Source: Dorea longicatena (GTDB taxonomy: Bacteria > Bacillota > Clostridia > Lachnospirales > Lachnospiraceae). From it: a stretch of DNA of 64,000 nucleotides. Shown piece after piece: positions 9,366 through 17,249 of the stretch. Each line of letters opens with the position of its first letter. Position 1 is the first letter of the stretch. Both the position numbers and the translations under genes were made by a program. The DNA lies in assembly GCF_024168045.1 (NCBI RefSeq), contig NZ_CP100126.1, positions 2,637,001 to 2,701,000 on the forward strand, written 5' to 3'. Under the pieces are notes generated by a model. The model searched no databases, was not told the DNA's origin, and saw only the letters and a list, made by a program, of their open reading frames with translations.

Positions 9366-10346
9366 TTATCGTTCCGGCTGGTTCTTTGCTTTTTTCTCTT
9401 TTCCAGATGCTTTTTCATCCTTGGTTTCCGGTGTTTTTACAGGGTCTCCGATTGCGAACTCATCGGTTATATACTCCTGTTCCTTTGCACCAAAATTGCG
9501 TTCGATATGGTTTCGTATACTGTAGGAAGCCTGACGGACATCATTTAAAAAGTCTCTCAGTTCCTGCGGATCTTTCTTTCCGCATTCATTCCTCTGTGCA
9601 ATATACTCCAGATTGAATCCGGTAACATCCACACCATAACGTTTCGCAATCACATAGGCTGCACAATAAGCCTGTGCACTGACTTTCTGTCGGCTGTAGG
9701 TTCCAGTATGCTGGTCCAGTGCTGCACACGCCAGTTCTCTGTTCAGTGCATGGAATGTCGTTACTTCACTCATTCCGTTGCGGATATAAATGGTACGGTA
9801 TCTCGGATTGTACTGGGCCTGCACTTTGTCTGGCAGATCATCCTCAATCTGCACACGTACCGACTGGTCTTTTAAGACAGTTCCTATCAGTTCTGTCAGA
9901 CTTCGCTGAGGGCGTTCTTCCAATGGCTTTCCAGACATCTGACTGATGTCAAATCCTTTTCCGATCGTATACCCTCTCCGCATTTCACCGTCTTTTTCGT
10001 ATTCAGTGGAAATCATATAAGTAATGCCATGCTCCCCTGCTTTTACTGAACGGTGTTCTTCTCTCCAGCGTTCATAAGACCTTACTACCTTAAAATCTGG
10101 ATGCTGTCCGTAAATCAAAAGCAGATTCGGAGTTCTCTGTGTATTACACTCTGCCATAAAATCCAGAAAGCCTTTCAGTTTTTCTCCATCCTGAAAAACT
10201 CCCTGTGCCTGTGAATCTACTTCAGCCCATACCTCTTCTCTTTCCTGCTGCTTCTTGGCTGCATATTCTTCCTTGGTCAATTTCTGTTCAGGAATCTGCT
10301 GTTCTTCCGTTCCACCTGAAATCATATCTGTTAAATCCATATACAT
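9366..10346 (-). CDS. LtrC/ArdC-like N-terminal domain protein of the transfer operon
   Basis: 326 residues. The first 45 are a Glu/Gln/Lys coiled region. Residues about 60-130 resemble the ArdC/LtrC N-terminal single-strand-DNA-binding type (NTQRTPNLLLIYGQHPDFKV, then VKAGEHGITYMIS). Residues 150-290 resemble a degenerate metallopeptidase-like region (EVTTFHALNRELACAALDQH), but no clear HExxH is seen. The C-terminus is Lys-rich. Such proteins may protect incoming single-stranded DNA. It overlaps the PcfB stop by one base. Intact. Confidence 0.6.
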   Translation of the reverse strand: MYMDLTDMISGGTEEQQIPEQKLTKEEYAAKKQQEREEVWAEVDSQAQGVFQDGEKLKGFLDFMAECNTQRTPNLLLIYGQHPDFKVVRSYERWREEHRSVKAGEHGITYMISTEYEKDGEMRRGYTIGKGFDISQMSGKPLEERPQRSLTELIGTVLKDQSVRVQIEDDLPDKVQAQYNPRYRTIYIRNGMSEVTTFHALNRELACAALDQHTGTYSRQKVSAQAYCAAYVIAKRYGVDVTGFNLEYIAQRNECGKKDPQELRDFLNDVRQASYSIRNHIERNFGAKEQEYITDEFAIGDPVKTPETKDEKASGKEKKAKNQPER

Positions 10347-11152
10347 TACCTGCCTTTCGTTTTCATATTCTTACGTTTCTTCCGGCTCTCTCTGGCATTT
10401 TTCCGTCTGTCTGGACGCTTGCGTTTCTCTTCCTGTTCCTTACGGATATCTCCGAGTTCTTTCCGCACAGATGGTTTTTCATTCTTTTCTTCCCAGCTAG
10501 TTTCCCGACCGGAAAAAATATTTTTGTTGCGCAAGAAAGGTTCGGATGGATTCTTTACTTCCCCCTCCTGCGCCTGTGTAAAATTTCCTTCCGGAAAAGC
10601 CTCATCCCCGATCTGAAACATTTCTTCCGCATCATCCAGTTCAAATTCTATCTTGCCTTCCGGCAGGACAACGGTCTCTGTCCGTACATTCTCCCCGGTT
10701 TCTTTTTCCATCTGGTTCTCTGCCTTCTCCGGTGCATTCTCTTTTTCCACTGCTTCTGTAACCATAGAGCCTGATTCTGCTTTTACAAAATCCAGATTCA
10801 TCCGGTCTAATACCCGGTTCATCTTTGCTGCATCATCTGCAAATACCATGACCTCTGTCTGATCCGGATTCACCTTATTCTTGATAACTACATATAAGAT
10901 GCCCCTTGCCTTGGCCTCTTTTGCAAATTCTTTCAGACGGTCACCCGGAACAGTAAAAAATTTCATCGGGCGCTGTTCCTTTAACATTCTGGTAAGTCTT
11001 GTTTTCCCTCTTGTCTTTTTCTGGTCCTTCAAAGCGGCAGCAATAAAGACTGCCACATGCTTTGCTACATTCCCGGTGATCTTCAGCGAATACTCCATCC
11101 CTTCCAGACTGTACCGTACCACCTGATCTGCCGGTTCTGCTCCGTAATTCAT
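10346..11152 (-). CDS. PcfB family (DUF3801) relaxosome/coupling accessory protein
   Basis: 268 residues. The N-terminal 140 residues contain KITGNVAKHVAVFIAAALK and MKFFTVPGDRLKEFAKEAKA followed by YVVIKNK, the DUF3801/PcfB pattern known from pCF10 and Tn1549-type elements. There PcfB links the relaxase to the VirD4 coupling protein. The C-terminal 120 residues are low-complexity Glu/Lys/Arg. It lies directly after the relaxase, two bases apart. Intact. Confidence 0.75.
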   Translation of the reverse strand: MNYGAEPADQVVRYSLEGMEYSLKITGNVAKHVAVFIAAALKDQKKTRGKTRLTRMLKEQRPMKFFTVPGDRLKEFAKEAKARGILYVVIKNKVNPDQTEVMVFADDAAKMNRVLDRMNLDFVKAESGSMVTEAVEKENAPEKAENQMEKETGENVRTETVVLPEGKIEFELDDAEEMFQIGDEAFPEGNFTQAQEGEVKNPSEPFLRNKNIFSGRETSWEEKNEKPSVRKELGDIRKEQEEKRKRPDRRKNARESRKKRKNMKTKGR

Positions 11153-11154
11153 AC

Positions 11155-12444
11155 TTATCTCACCTCCTGACTTTTCTGCATTCTTTCTTTATCTTCCACA
11201 CGTTTTTCATCCTGACTCTGTTCTTCTGCTTCCTGAAGTCTCGCTTCGATTTCCAAGGAATGTTTCTCAATCTGAACGGTCATACGAACTTCCTTACGGA
11301 GTCGCTTCAATTCCTCATTGATTTCGGACAATCGTTCTTCCCCCGTCTTGCTGCCCCCATTCCGATACAATCTTCTGCGTTCTTTCATAAGTTCCGCAAT
11401 CTGCTTTTGCAATGGCTCTCGGTATGCGGCAAGCTGCTCTCTGGTTATGATGTCATGTTTCATCAGAAATTCAATCTGTTCAATCCTGCGGTCCAGTTTC
11501 CGGATATCCTCTCTGACAGCGTATGGACTCCTTTTCGGTCTTTTTGGCAGTACCCCCATTTGATATAAATAGGAATAATACAGTGCCTGAATCCCGGTCA
11601 GTTTCTTTTTGGGATGAATCTGTACTGCCTTTTGATAGACTCGTTTCACCTTGGGCTGTAGTATCTGCCCACGTATTTCCTCTTCAGAATAATTTTTTCC
11701 AAGGGAACGCAGACGAATATACCGCTCCATTCCCGGAGCTTTTAAAGAAATGTATTTCCTGTTCAGTTTCCATGTATAACCCCGCTTTTCCATCTCTTTT
11801 AGGAATTGTGACCAGGAGTAGCTTTCCTGTACCGATTCCCTGATATCCAAACGGATCGCCGTTCTCCATGTCGGCTTTCCTTCCTGTTCTGCTTTCCACT
11901 GTACATAAGGGATTGATTTTTTCTGATTGGATTCAATGATAGACAGACCATATTTTCTGCACAGGTCATCGGAAATCTTACGGATCTCCGTATAATAACT
12001 CTTGGCATTACTATGGTACTTATGTCCGTCCACCATGCTTACAGAATTCCAGACAATATGATTGTGATAGTGTCTGGTATTAAGATGTGTTGTTATGACG
12101 ACTTCAAATTGTCCTTTTAAGAGCCGGTCTGCCAATTCCTGCCCGATGAGATGTGCCAGTTCCGGTGTCACTTCACCTTCTGCAAAACTCTGTACCAGAT
12201 GGTATCCTTCTACACCGCCCATCTTATGGAATCTCTTTTTCGTTGCCAGCATATCTTCATACGCATTTTCATTGGTACATCCGATGGTATCTTCGAAGAC
12301 CGCCTGTTCCGTCTTGGTCCGATTCATGGCATAATCGATGGCAGCCTCCAGAGAGTCCGCTTTCTGTGTGGTTTTTTCTTTATCTTTCACATATTCGATA
12401 GAACGGTCCAGGCGGTGGACGGGGATAACACTTGTATAAGCCAT
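11155..12444 (-). CDS. Relaxase/mobilization nuclease (VirD2-like, MobP-type)
   Basis: 429 residues. Nicks oriT and stays covalently attached to the transferred strand. The N-terminal domain has the catalytic Tyr region near the start and the metal-binding His cluster HLNTRHYHNHIVWN (about residues 139-152), the pattern of the PF03432 relaxase family. The C-terminal 150 residues are charged coiled coil. It follows MobC by six bases. The candidate oriT lies about 0.5 kb upstream. Intact, so this half of the element looks functional. Confidence 0.85.
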   Translation of the reverse strand: MAYTSVIPVHRLDRSIEYVKDKEKTTQKADSLEAAIDYAMNRTKTEQAVFEDTIGCTNENAYEDMLATKKRFHKMGGVEGYHLVQSFAEGEVTPELAHLIGQELADRLLKGQFEVVITTHLNTRHYHNHIVWNSVSMVDGHKYHSNAKSYYTEIRKISDDLCRKYGLSIIESNQKKSIPYVQWKAEQEGKPTWRTAIRLDIRESVQESYSWSQFLKEMEKRGYTWKLNRKYISLKAPGMERYIRLRSLGKNYSEEEIRGQILQPKVKRVYQKAVQIHPKKKLTGIQALYYSYLYQMGVLPKRPKRSPYAVREDIRKLDRRIEQIEFLMKHDIITREQLAAYREPLQKQIAELMKERRRLYRNGGSKTGEERLSEINEELKRLRKEVRMTVQIEKHSLEIEARLQEAEEQSQDEKRVEDKERMQKSQEVR

Positions 12445-12450
12445 CCGGCA

Positions 12451-12759
12451 TTACCACTCTTCCTTTACCAGATGCCATGTTTCTTTGGTAAGCCGCAGCA
12501 TTTCCTGAATACTCTGCTCGCTTGCCATACCAGAAGCATTGGCAACATGTGCAAGCTGATTGGCATTGTTGCATAAGCCTGCAATCTTTCGGAGCAATTC
12601 GGGATGATGCTCACAGGGTTTTGCATGAACCTGCGCTCCTAAAATCAACGAACGCATAAACTCTTCCCGGCTCAGACCGCTTCTTTCGACCTGCTCATTC
12701 AGTTCCCTGACTTCCCTTGCATTAAGCCGTACCGGGATCACATGGTTTCGTTTTCGCAT
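12451..12759 (-). CDS. MobC-like relaxosome accessory protein
   Basis: 102 residues. A ribbon-helix-helix-like start (NHVIPVRLNAREVRELNEQV, then SGLSREEFMRSLI) is followed by the MobC-type region (LLRKIAGLCNNANQLAHVAN). Such proteins bind oriT and help the relaxase melt the nick site. It sits between the DUF3789-like gene and the relaxase and overlaps the former by 22 bases. Intact. Confidence 0.8.
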   Translation of the reverse strand: MRKRNHVIPVRLNAREVRELNEQVERSGLSREEFMRSLILGAQVHAKPCEHHPELLRKIAGLCNNANQLAHVANASGMASEQSIQEMLRLTKETWHLVKEEW

Positions 12760-12935
12760 TGCATCACCGTCCCTTCTTTTTTCTCTTCCTCTTTCATCAT
12801 ACCGCCAAGATCCTCATCGGATTTTTTCGCTGCAACCATGCAACAGGTCACTATCACTCCTATAAATCCTCCGCTCATCAATGCGATTACAATCATTACT
12901 CCATTTCTTAACATGACTTGATCCTTCCTTTCCAT
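12738..12935 (-). CDS. DUF3789-like small membrane protein
   Basis: About 65 residues from the internal ATG at 12935. The longer frame starting at 12971 runs through the candidate oriT hairpin and is unlikely. One hydrophobic segment (NGVMIVIALMSGGFIGVIVT) ends in Cys-Cys, followed by a Lys/Glu tail. The size and shape match DUF3789 proteins of conjugative elements. Function unknown. Confidence 0.5.
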   Translation of the reverse strand: MERKDQVMLRNGVMIVIALMSGGFIGVIVTCCMVAAKKSDEDLGGMMKEEEKKEGTVMQCENETM

Positions 12936-12949
12936 TTCCGTCTGTGTCC

Positions 12950-13030
12950 GGGGGATTGGGGTTCTCCCCAAAGTGCGTTTGGATATCCAAACGCTATGCT
13001 TGCAAAACGAGTACCGCCAGTTTCTGTAGC
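12950..13030 (-). other. Candidate oriT of the conjugative element
   Basis: The short gap upstream of the mobC/relaxase genes holds a perfect 20-base palindrome (12975-12994, GCGTTTGGATATCCAAACGC) and a 6-bp hairpin TTGGGG-TTCT-CCCCAA (12956-12971). A conserved-looking AT/GC patch (TTTTGCAAGCATAGCG on the minus strand) sits beside the palindrome. Paired hairpins next to relaxase genes are the usual oriT layout. The nick position cannot be read directly. Confidence 0.5.
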
Positions 13031-13052
13031 ACCGGATTGACTCGATTCTGAT

Positions 13053-13385
13053 TTATTTTGATTCTTTTATCTGTACCAGTCCATCAAGTGTCGTACAAAT
13101 GATATGGAGTCTGTCTGCCATACTGATTTCGGTATTCATTGTTCCTGTCACTTCTTTCCCACATACGACTACCATCCGGCATCTCCGTAAAAGGATATGG
13201 GACATTCTTCCATATCCCTGCATATCTTCTGCATCAGACTCTTCCAAGAATGGTGAGAATACAAATCTCGGACAGATTGGTACATACCCAAGTTCATAGA
13301 TTTTTCTGCAATATTTCTGCACTTTTACCCGGCTTTCTTCTGCTGAACAGCACACATAAGCCAGCGCCTGTTCCATACGCTCCAT
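13053..13385 (-). CDS. DUF4406/DUF7768-like (deoxyribosyltransferase-fold) protein
   Basis: 110 residues. The pattern ALAYVCCSAEESRVKVQKYC, YVPICPRFVFSPFL, and CRMVVVCGKEVTGTMNTEI matches small proteins with a nucleoside 2-deoxyribosyltransferase-like Rossmann fold, common on phages and conjugative elements. The usual catalytic Glu region is present as TMNTEISMA. Substrate unknown. Two palindromes lie just upstream (13395-13453). Confidence 0.55.
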   Translation of the reverse strand: MERMEQALAYVCCSAEESRVKVQKYCRKIYELGYVPICPRFVFSPFLEESDAEDMQGYGRMSHILLRRCRMVVVCGKEVTGTMNTEISMADRLHIICTTLDGLVQIKESK

Positions 13386-13394
13386 CTCCTTCCT

Positions 13395-13453
13395 GCATCC
13401 AGTTGGATGCCACTCATTTTCTCTATAAAAAACAAGATGTCCAATTGGACATC
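13395..13453. promoter_or_regulatory. Two palindromes with a shared TCCA(G/A)TTGGA core
   Basis: GCATCCAGTTGGATGC (13395-13410) and GATGTCCAATTGGACATC (13436-13453) lie 25 bases apart in the 72-base gap between the methyltransferase and the DUF4406-like gene. Their shared core TCCARTTGGA suggests a repeated operator for one dimeric regulator. mRNA hairpins are the alternative. Confidence 0.45.
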
Positions 13454-13457
13454 CCGG

Positions 13458-14270
13458 CTACTTTTCATCCTCTTTCTGCTCTGCTTCTAATGCAATTTTC
13501 ACTCTGTCACTTCCCAGTTTGTAGTAGGCATCTGTTACCTCAATTCCCACTGCACGATAACCTGTCATAACCGCTGCAAGGACAGTTGTTCCTGCTCCGA
13601 CAAACGGGTCCAGGATCAGCCCTCTCGGTTCACAAATCTGGATAACATCTTTCATAAGCTGCAACGGTTTCTCTGTCACATGAATCCGGTTCTGCGGATT
13701 GCCATATCGGAAGACGCCCGGCAGACAAGATACCGGACGGTTGATCGGCATCGGTCCGTTACTGCCCCACACAATATATTCAGCCTGCTGGCGGAAACGG
13801 CCTTTCTGTGGACGGGAGTTTCCCTTATCCCACACCGCTGTTCCTCGCCAGATCCATCCTGCCCACTGCAATGCATCGGTAATCGATGGATACTGACGCC
13901 AGTCAATGAACAGACAGATCGGAGCACCTTTCTTGCAGGCTTTCCGCACATCATAGAGCCATTCAGCCATCCAGTGCGTCCAAGATCTCTGGTCTTTGTT
14001 ATCCCCATCGAAATCCGGAAGTGCATTGGCAGCACTCATACTGCTGTATTTCTGATTTGTAGTACGATTTCTTTCATTCTGTTTTGTTCCACCGGATGCA
14101 TACGGCGGATCGGTAATAACTGCATCAAAGATTCCCGGCTGGAATGCTTTGACCAGTTTTAATGTATCTCCATGTAATATTTTCCAGTTTTCCCCTTCAG
14201 TATATTCCTCCGGGTATGTTCCCTCTTTCATAAGTTCTTCCAAACTCAGGCCATTTGTCATAGGCATCAT
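13458..14270 (-). CDS. Adenine/N4-cytosine DNA methyltransferase, beta class
   Basis: 270 residues. The catalytic motif DAVITDPPYASGGT (about residue 50) precedes the SAM-binding motif LILDPFVGAGTTVLAA (about residue 220), the beta-class order used by CcrM-like and solitary enzymes. The central region (GRFRQQAEYIVWGSNG) is typical of phage/plasmid N6-adenine MTases. No restriction partner is adjacent, so it is probably an orphan that marks the element's DNA against host restriction. The start ATG 14270 has a GGAGG-like site (AAAGGATGATG). Intact. Confidence 0.85.
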   Translation of the reverse strand: MMPMTNGLSLEELMKEGTYPEEYTEGENWKILHGDTLKLVKAFQPGIFDAVITDPPYASGGTKQNERNRTTNQKYSSMSAANALPDFDGDNKDQRSWTHWMAEWLYDVRKACKKGAPICLFIDWRQYPSITDALQWAGWIWRGTAVWDKGNSRPQKGRFRQQAEYIVWGSNGPMPINRPVSCLPGVFRYGNPQNRIHVTEKPLQLMKDVIQICEPRGLILDPFVGAGTTVLAAVMTGYRAVGIEVTDAYYKLGSDRVKIALEAEQKEDEK

Positions 14271-14281
14271 CCTTTCTTTTC

Positions 14282-14584
14282 TCAGCGTTCCGGCTGATTT
14301 TTCTTCTTTGTCTTTTTATTTTCTTTGGGCGGCGGACTCAACTCAGTTTCTACATATTCGCTGATAATCAAAAGTGCTTTGTAATAGTCCCCACTTTCCA
14401 ATACCCTTTTACGCATTTCTTTTGCTTCTGCTGTCTGTTTATTCTTTTTCAAAAGAGTTGAGGCATCGCCCATAATGGAAAAAATATTCCCATCATGTCC
14501 AAGGAGCTGTAACTTGGGACGTTGTTTCTCAGGCTTTGTCGGAATCTGCTCTGTTTTCTTTTCATACATTTTCGGCTGTTCCAT
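14282..14584 (-). CDS. Conserved conjugative-element protein (GDASTLL type)
   Basis: 100 residues. A Lys/Pro-rich N-terminus is followed by LQLLGHDGNIFSIMGDASTL and SGDYYKALLIISEYVETELS, a small helical domain I know from proteins next to DUF6329 genes in Tn1549-type elements. Function unknown. Restoring one T in the TTTT run near 14606 would fuse it in frame to the upstream gene, so it could be the C-terminal part of one protein. Confidence 0.5.
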   Translation of the reverse strand: MEQPKMYEKKTEQIPTKPEKQRPKLQLLGHDGNIFSIMGDASTLLKKNKQTAEAKEMRKRVLESGDYYKALLIISEYVETELSPPPKENKKTKKKNQPER

Positions 14585-15027
14585 ATTAGGATGCCAAAAT
14601 GCACATTCATCGTTCCACCATCTACCTTGATATCCCTCTGTTCAAATCCTTCACCCCACCCGTCACTGTACTGCCCTGTAATGTATTCGGTGAATTCCTG
14701 TAGTTCTTCCTGACTTAAAAATTCATTTAATTCCAGTTTGGTACAGCCGTACAGGATTCCGTCTTTGTTTTCTATCGTAACAACTGCACTTTGTATCTTT
14801 TCCTGAATGGACTCACTTCCGTCAAAATACTGCATGAGATCATCTTCCCCATAGCGTTCCAGTTCTTCTCGGATGACTTCTTCATAATCGGCAAGTTCTG
14901 TTCCATCTAATGGCATTCCATATTCATCACTCTCCGACCACTCTTCTTCCCATTCGGATTCTTCTGAATAAAGATTTCCAGTCAGCTCCGTCAACAGATG
15001 TACGTGCATCGTTCCTTTTTCTTCCAT
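14449..15027 (-). CDS. DUF6329-like acidic protein, 3' end probably frameshifted
   Basis: Acidic protein with a Ser/Glu/Asp-rich region (residues 15-60), then YGCTKLELNEFLSQEELQEF and YITGQYSDGWGEGFEQRDI followed by KVDGG. This matches proteins labelled antirestriction-like/DUF6329 in clostridial conjugative elements. The real domain ends near 14600. The last 48 residues of the frame read out of register over the neighbouring gene and are probably not native. Function unproven. Confidence 0.55.
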   Translation of the reverse strand: MEEKGTMHVHLLTELTGNLYSEESEWEEEWSESDEYGMPLDGTELADYEEVIREELERYGEDDLMQYFDGSESIQEKIQSAVVTIENKDGILYGCTKLELNEFLSQEELQEFTEYITGQYSDGWGEGFEQRDIKVDGGTMNVHFGILIWNSRKCMKRKQSRFRQSLRNNVPSYSSLDMMGIFFPLWAMPQLF

Positions 15028-15033
15028 TCTCTA

Positions 15034-15963
15034 TCACCTTCTTTCTAATGGTCTGTCCCTGCATTTATTTGTCTGCTTTTTTTCTTTCGCAAGGTCTGCA
15101 TAATCTGCCCTTCTTTTTCGGCAGATTGCAATAATCTGATACGTTCCCTCGTAATGTTTTTTCATCTGTTCTTTCGCCCATCTCCGGCAAAGTCATTATC
15201 GGTGCAGATTTCAATTTCTTTGATTTCCGGATGGTTCTTCAGAAACTCTTCCAGTGCATCCGGCAGCTTTTTAAAACGTTCACTCTGTATCTGTGTGTTT
15301 TCTTTCGGAGCAGCGATTCCCCAAGGGAAAGACGATATTTATCCCTCTTTCCTTCTTCCAGTGTCATGTGGGCCAGTGCATCAATACACGCTTCATATAC
15401 GACAACTCGTTTTGTTTCTCTTTCAGGTGGAATACAAAAGCTGTACTTTTTTTCACTCCCGGTCTGCTCCATCTTGAATCCTTCCCGTTTTTTTCATAGA
15501 TTCCTCGCAGGAATGCATATCTTGCTTTTCCGGATTCATCTTTTCCAACAAAAACAGCGTTATGGTACGGGACACTTTCATAAAGGATTTCATGCGAAAT
15601 GCAATACGTGATCACTTCATCGCTGATTCCTCTGTGGTTTAAATAAGCCCTGATTCGTCTGCAATTACAATATCTCTCCGGCAGCTTAAAGGGTGGTTTT
15701 TCCTTTTTCGCAGACTGTGTCGGAATAAAAGACGGACTCTCTTCGCACAACAGTTTTACGGCATCTGTAAATTTCATTCCATCTACTTCAATCAGGAACC
15801 GCAGTGCGGACACGCCACCGATATCTCTGGATTTCCAATGCCATTTGCTGGACAGTTCATTGATTTTAAAACTGTCATGATCCGTCAACTGCCATTCATT
15901 TCTGGTCCTTGTCTTTTGCAGTCTCTGTGCCTGATGCGTTCGCAAATACTCATACGCAGTCAT
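15034..15963 (-). pseudogene. DUF3991/toprim primase-like protein, frameshifted
   Basis: The N-terminal 170 residues (15963 downward) show the DUF3991 pattern: DHDSFKINELSSKWHWKSRD, GGVSALRFLIEVDGMKFTDAV. After a shift near 15480 the toprim-like continuation appears in another frame (VVVYEACIDALAHMTLEEGK), and after another near 15310 the piece IEICTDNDFAG. The stop is at 15034-15036, seven bases before the next gene. Such proteins are predicted primase relatives that could prime the transferred single strand. At least three one-base losses disrupt it. Confidence 0.7.
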
Positions 15964-16002
15964 ATTTTTGCTGCCTGAATCTCTTCTTCCGTTACCCAGG
16001 CA

Positions 16003-17162
16003 TTACAGAATGGTATCCTGAAGAGCCAGTACCTTATCGGTTCGCTCCCAAGGAAACTCCTTTCTTCCAAAGTGTCCAAAAACTGCGGTCTGACGGAAAA
16101 TCGGACGGTTCAGCCGAGAGATTCCATGATCTGGACAGGTGTCACTCCAAACACCAGAGGGATTGCTGCCGCCAGACAATCATCCGCACACACTTTTCCT
16201 GTACCAAAGGTGTCTACCTCAATCATAACCGGCTCTGCTACTCCGATTGCATAAGCCAAAGACACCTGACACTTGCTTGCAAACTCAGCAGCTACTATAT
16301 TTTTGGCGATATACCTTGCCATATAAGCTGCCGAACGGTCTACTTTCGAACAGTCTTTTCCCGAAAATGCACCGCCGCCATGCGGAACCATACTGCCATA
16401 AGTATCCACCATCAGCTTTCTTCCGGTCAGTCCGGTATCTGCATCAAATCCTCCGCACACAAATTTTCCTGACGGATTGATCAGAATCTTCGTATCCTCA
16501 TCCGGCGGCAGTAATCTGAGTGCTGAGCGAAGCACTTTCTCTCTGATCTCGGCATCTAACTTCTTCAGGTTCTTTTCTGCACCATGCTGGCAGGAAACAA
16601 CAACACTTTCCAGTCTCACTGGTTTTCCATCTTCATATTCTACGGTTACCTGTGCTTTTCCATCCGAAAAGATATCTTTGATATATCCGCTTCTTCTGCA
16701 AGCCGAAAGTTCACGTGTGATCCGGTGTGCCAGAACAGTCGGCATTGGCATAAGCTGCGGAGTATCATCACACGCATATCCGACCATAACACCCTGATCT
16801 CCAGCTCCCCTGCTTCTATCTCTTAATTTTGCGCCGATATTATCCCGAAATTCTTTCGACACACTCACTGCTTTCGCAATATCTGGACTCTGCTGGTGTA
16901 CAAACGTATCCATTTCTATCCCATCTGTACAATATCCACACTCTTCTAAAACTTTTCGGATCACATCAAACACTGGTGGTTCATATCCGCTGGTGATTTC
17001 TCCTGCTACAAACACATTTCCTCTTGTAGCAAGGACTTCACACGCCACTCTCGAAGATGGATCGTAACGCAGACATTCATCTAAGATTGCATCTGCTATC
17101 TGATCGCATACTTTATCCGGGTGTCCTTCTGTTACTGATTCTGCTGTATAAAAACGTCTCAT
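16003..17162 (-). pseudogene. metK: Element-borne S-adenosylmethionine synthetase, C-terminus frameshifted
   Basis: Makes SAM from methionine and ATP. The start MRRFYTAESVTEGHPDK and motifs GAGDQGVMVGYA and [19 protein letters not shown] are diagnostic. The open frame ends early at 16110 (350 residues). Restoring one base at ESLG (16111-16115) extends it to 16003 with the expected tail ([17 protein letters not shown]), giving 386 residues, the normal size. It differs clearly from the chromosomal metK at 63014. It lies in a mobile element that also encodes two DNA methyltransferases, which suggests it feeds them SAM. Confidence 0.9.
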
Positions 17163-17182
17163 CTTTCTTCTCCTTATCTACA

Positions 17183-17223
17183 GACAGGGCAGGCGCTGCC
17201 TTATGAACATCTCCTGCCCTGTC
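17183..17223 (-). promoter_or_regulatory. GC-rich hairpin in the metK leader
   Basis: Perfect 11-base arms GACAGGGCAGG (17183-17193) and CCTGCCCTGTC (17213-17223) around a 19-base loop, 21 bases upstream of the element metK start. There is no T-run, so it is a leader or processing hairpin, or a weak terminator for the surface-protein gene. It does not look like a SAM riboswitch. Confidence 0.5.
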
Positions 17224-17249
17224 AATTGGTTTATCCTGTAATTTTTATT

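Noticed and set aside
14449..15027. Full 192-residue DUF6329-like protein as written
   Set aside because: Its last quarter reads antiregister over the next gene; one missing T near 14606 explains it, so only the first three quarters are trusted.
17183..17223. SAM riboswitch in front of the element metK
   Set aside because: Only one simple hairpin is present; the multi-helix SAM-I layout and its conserved core are not visible.
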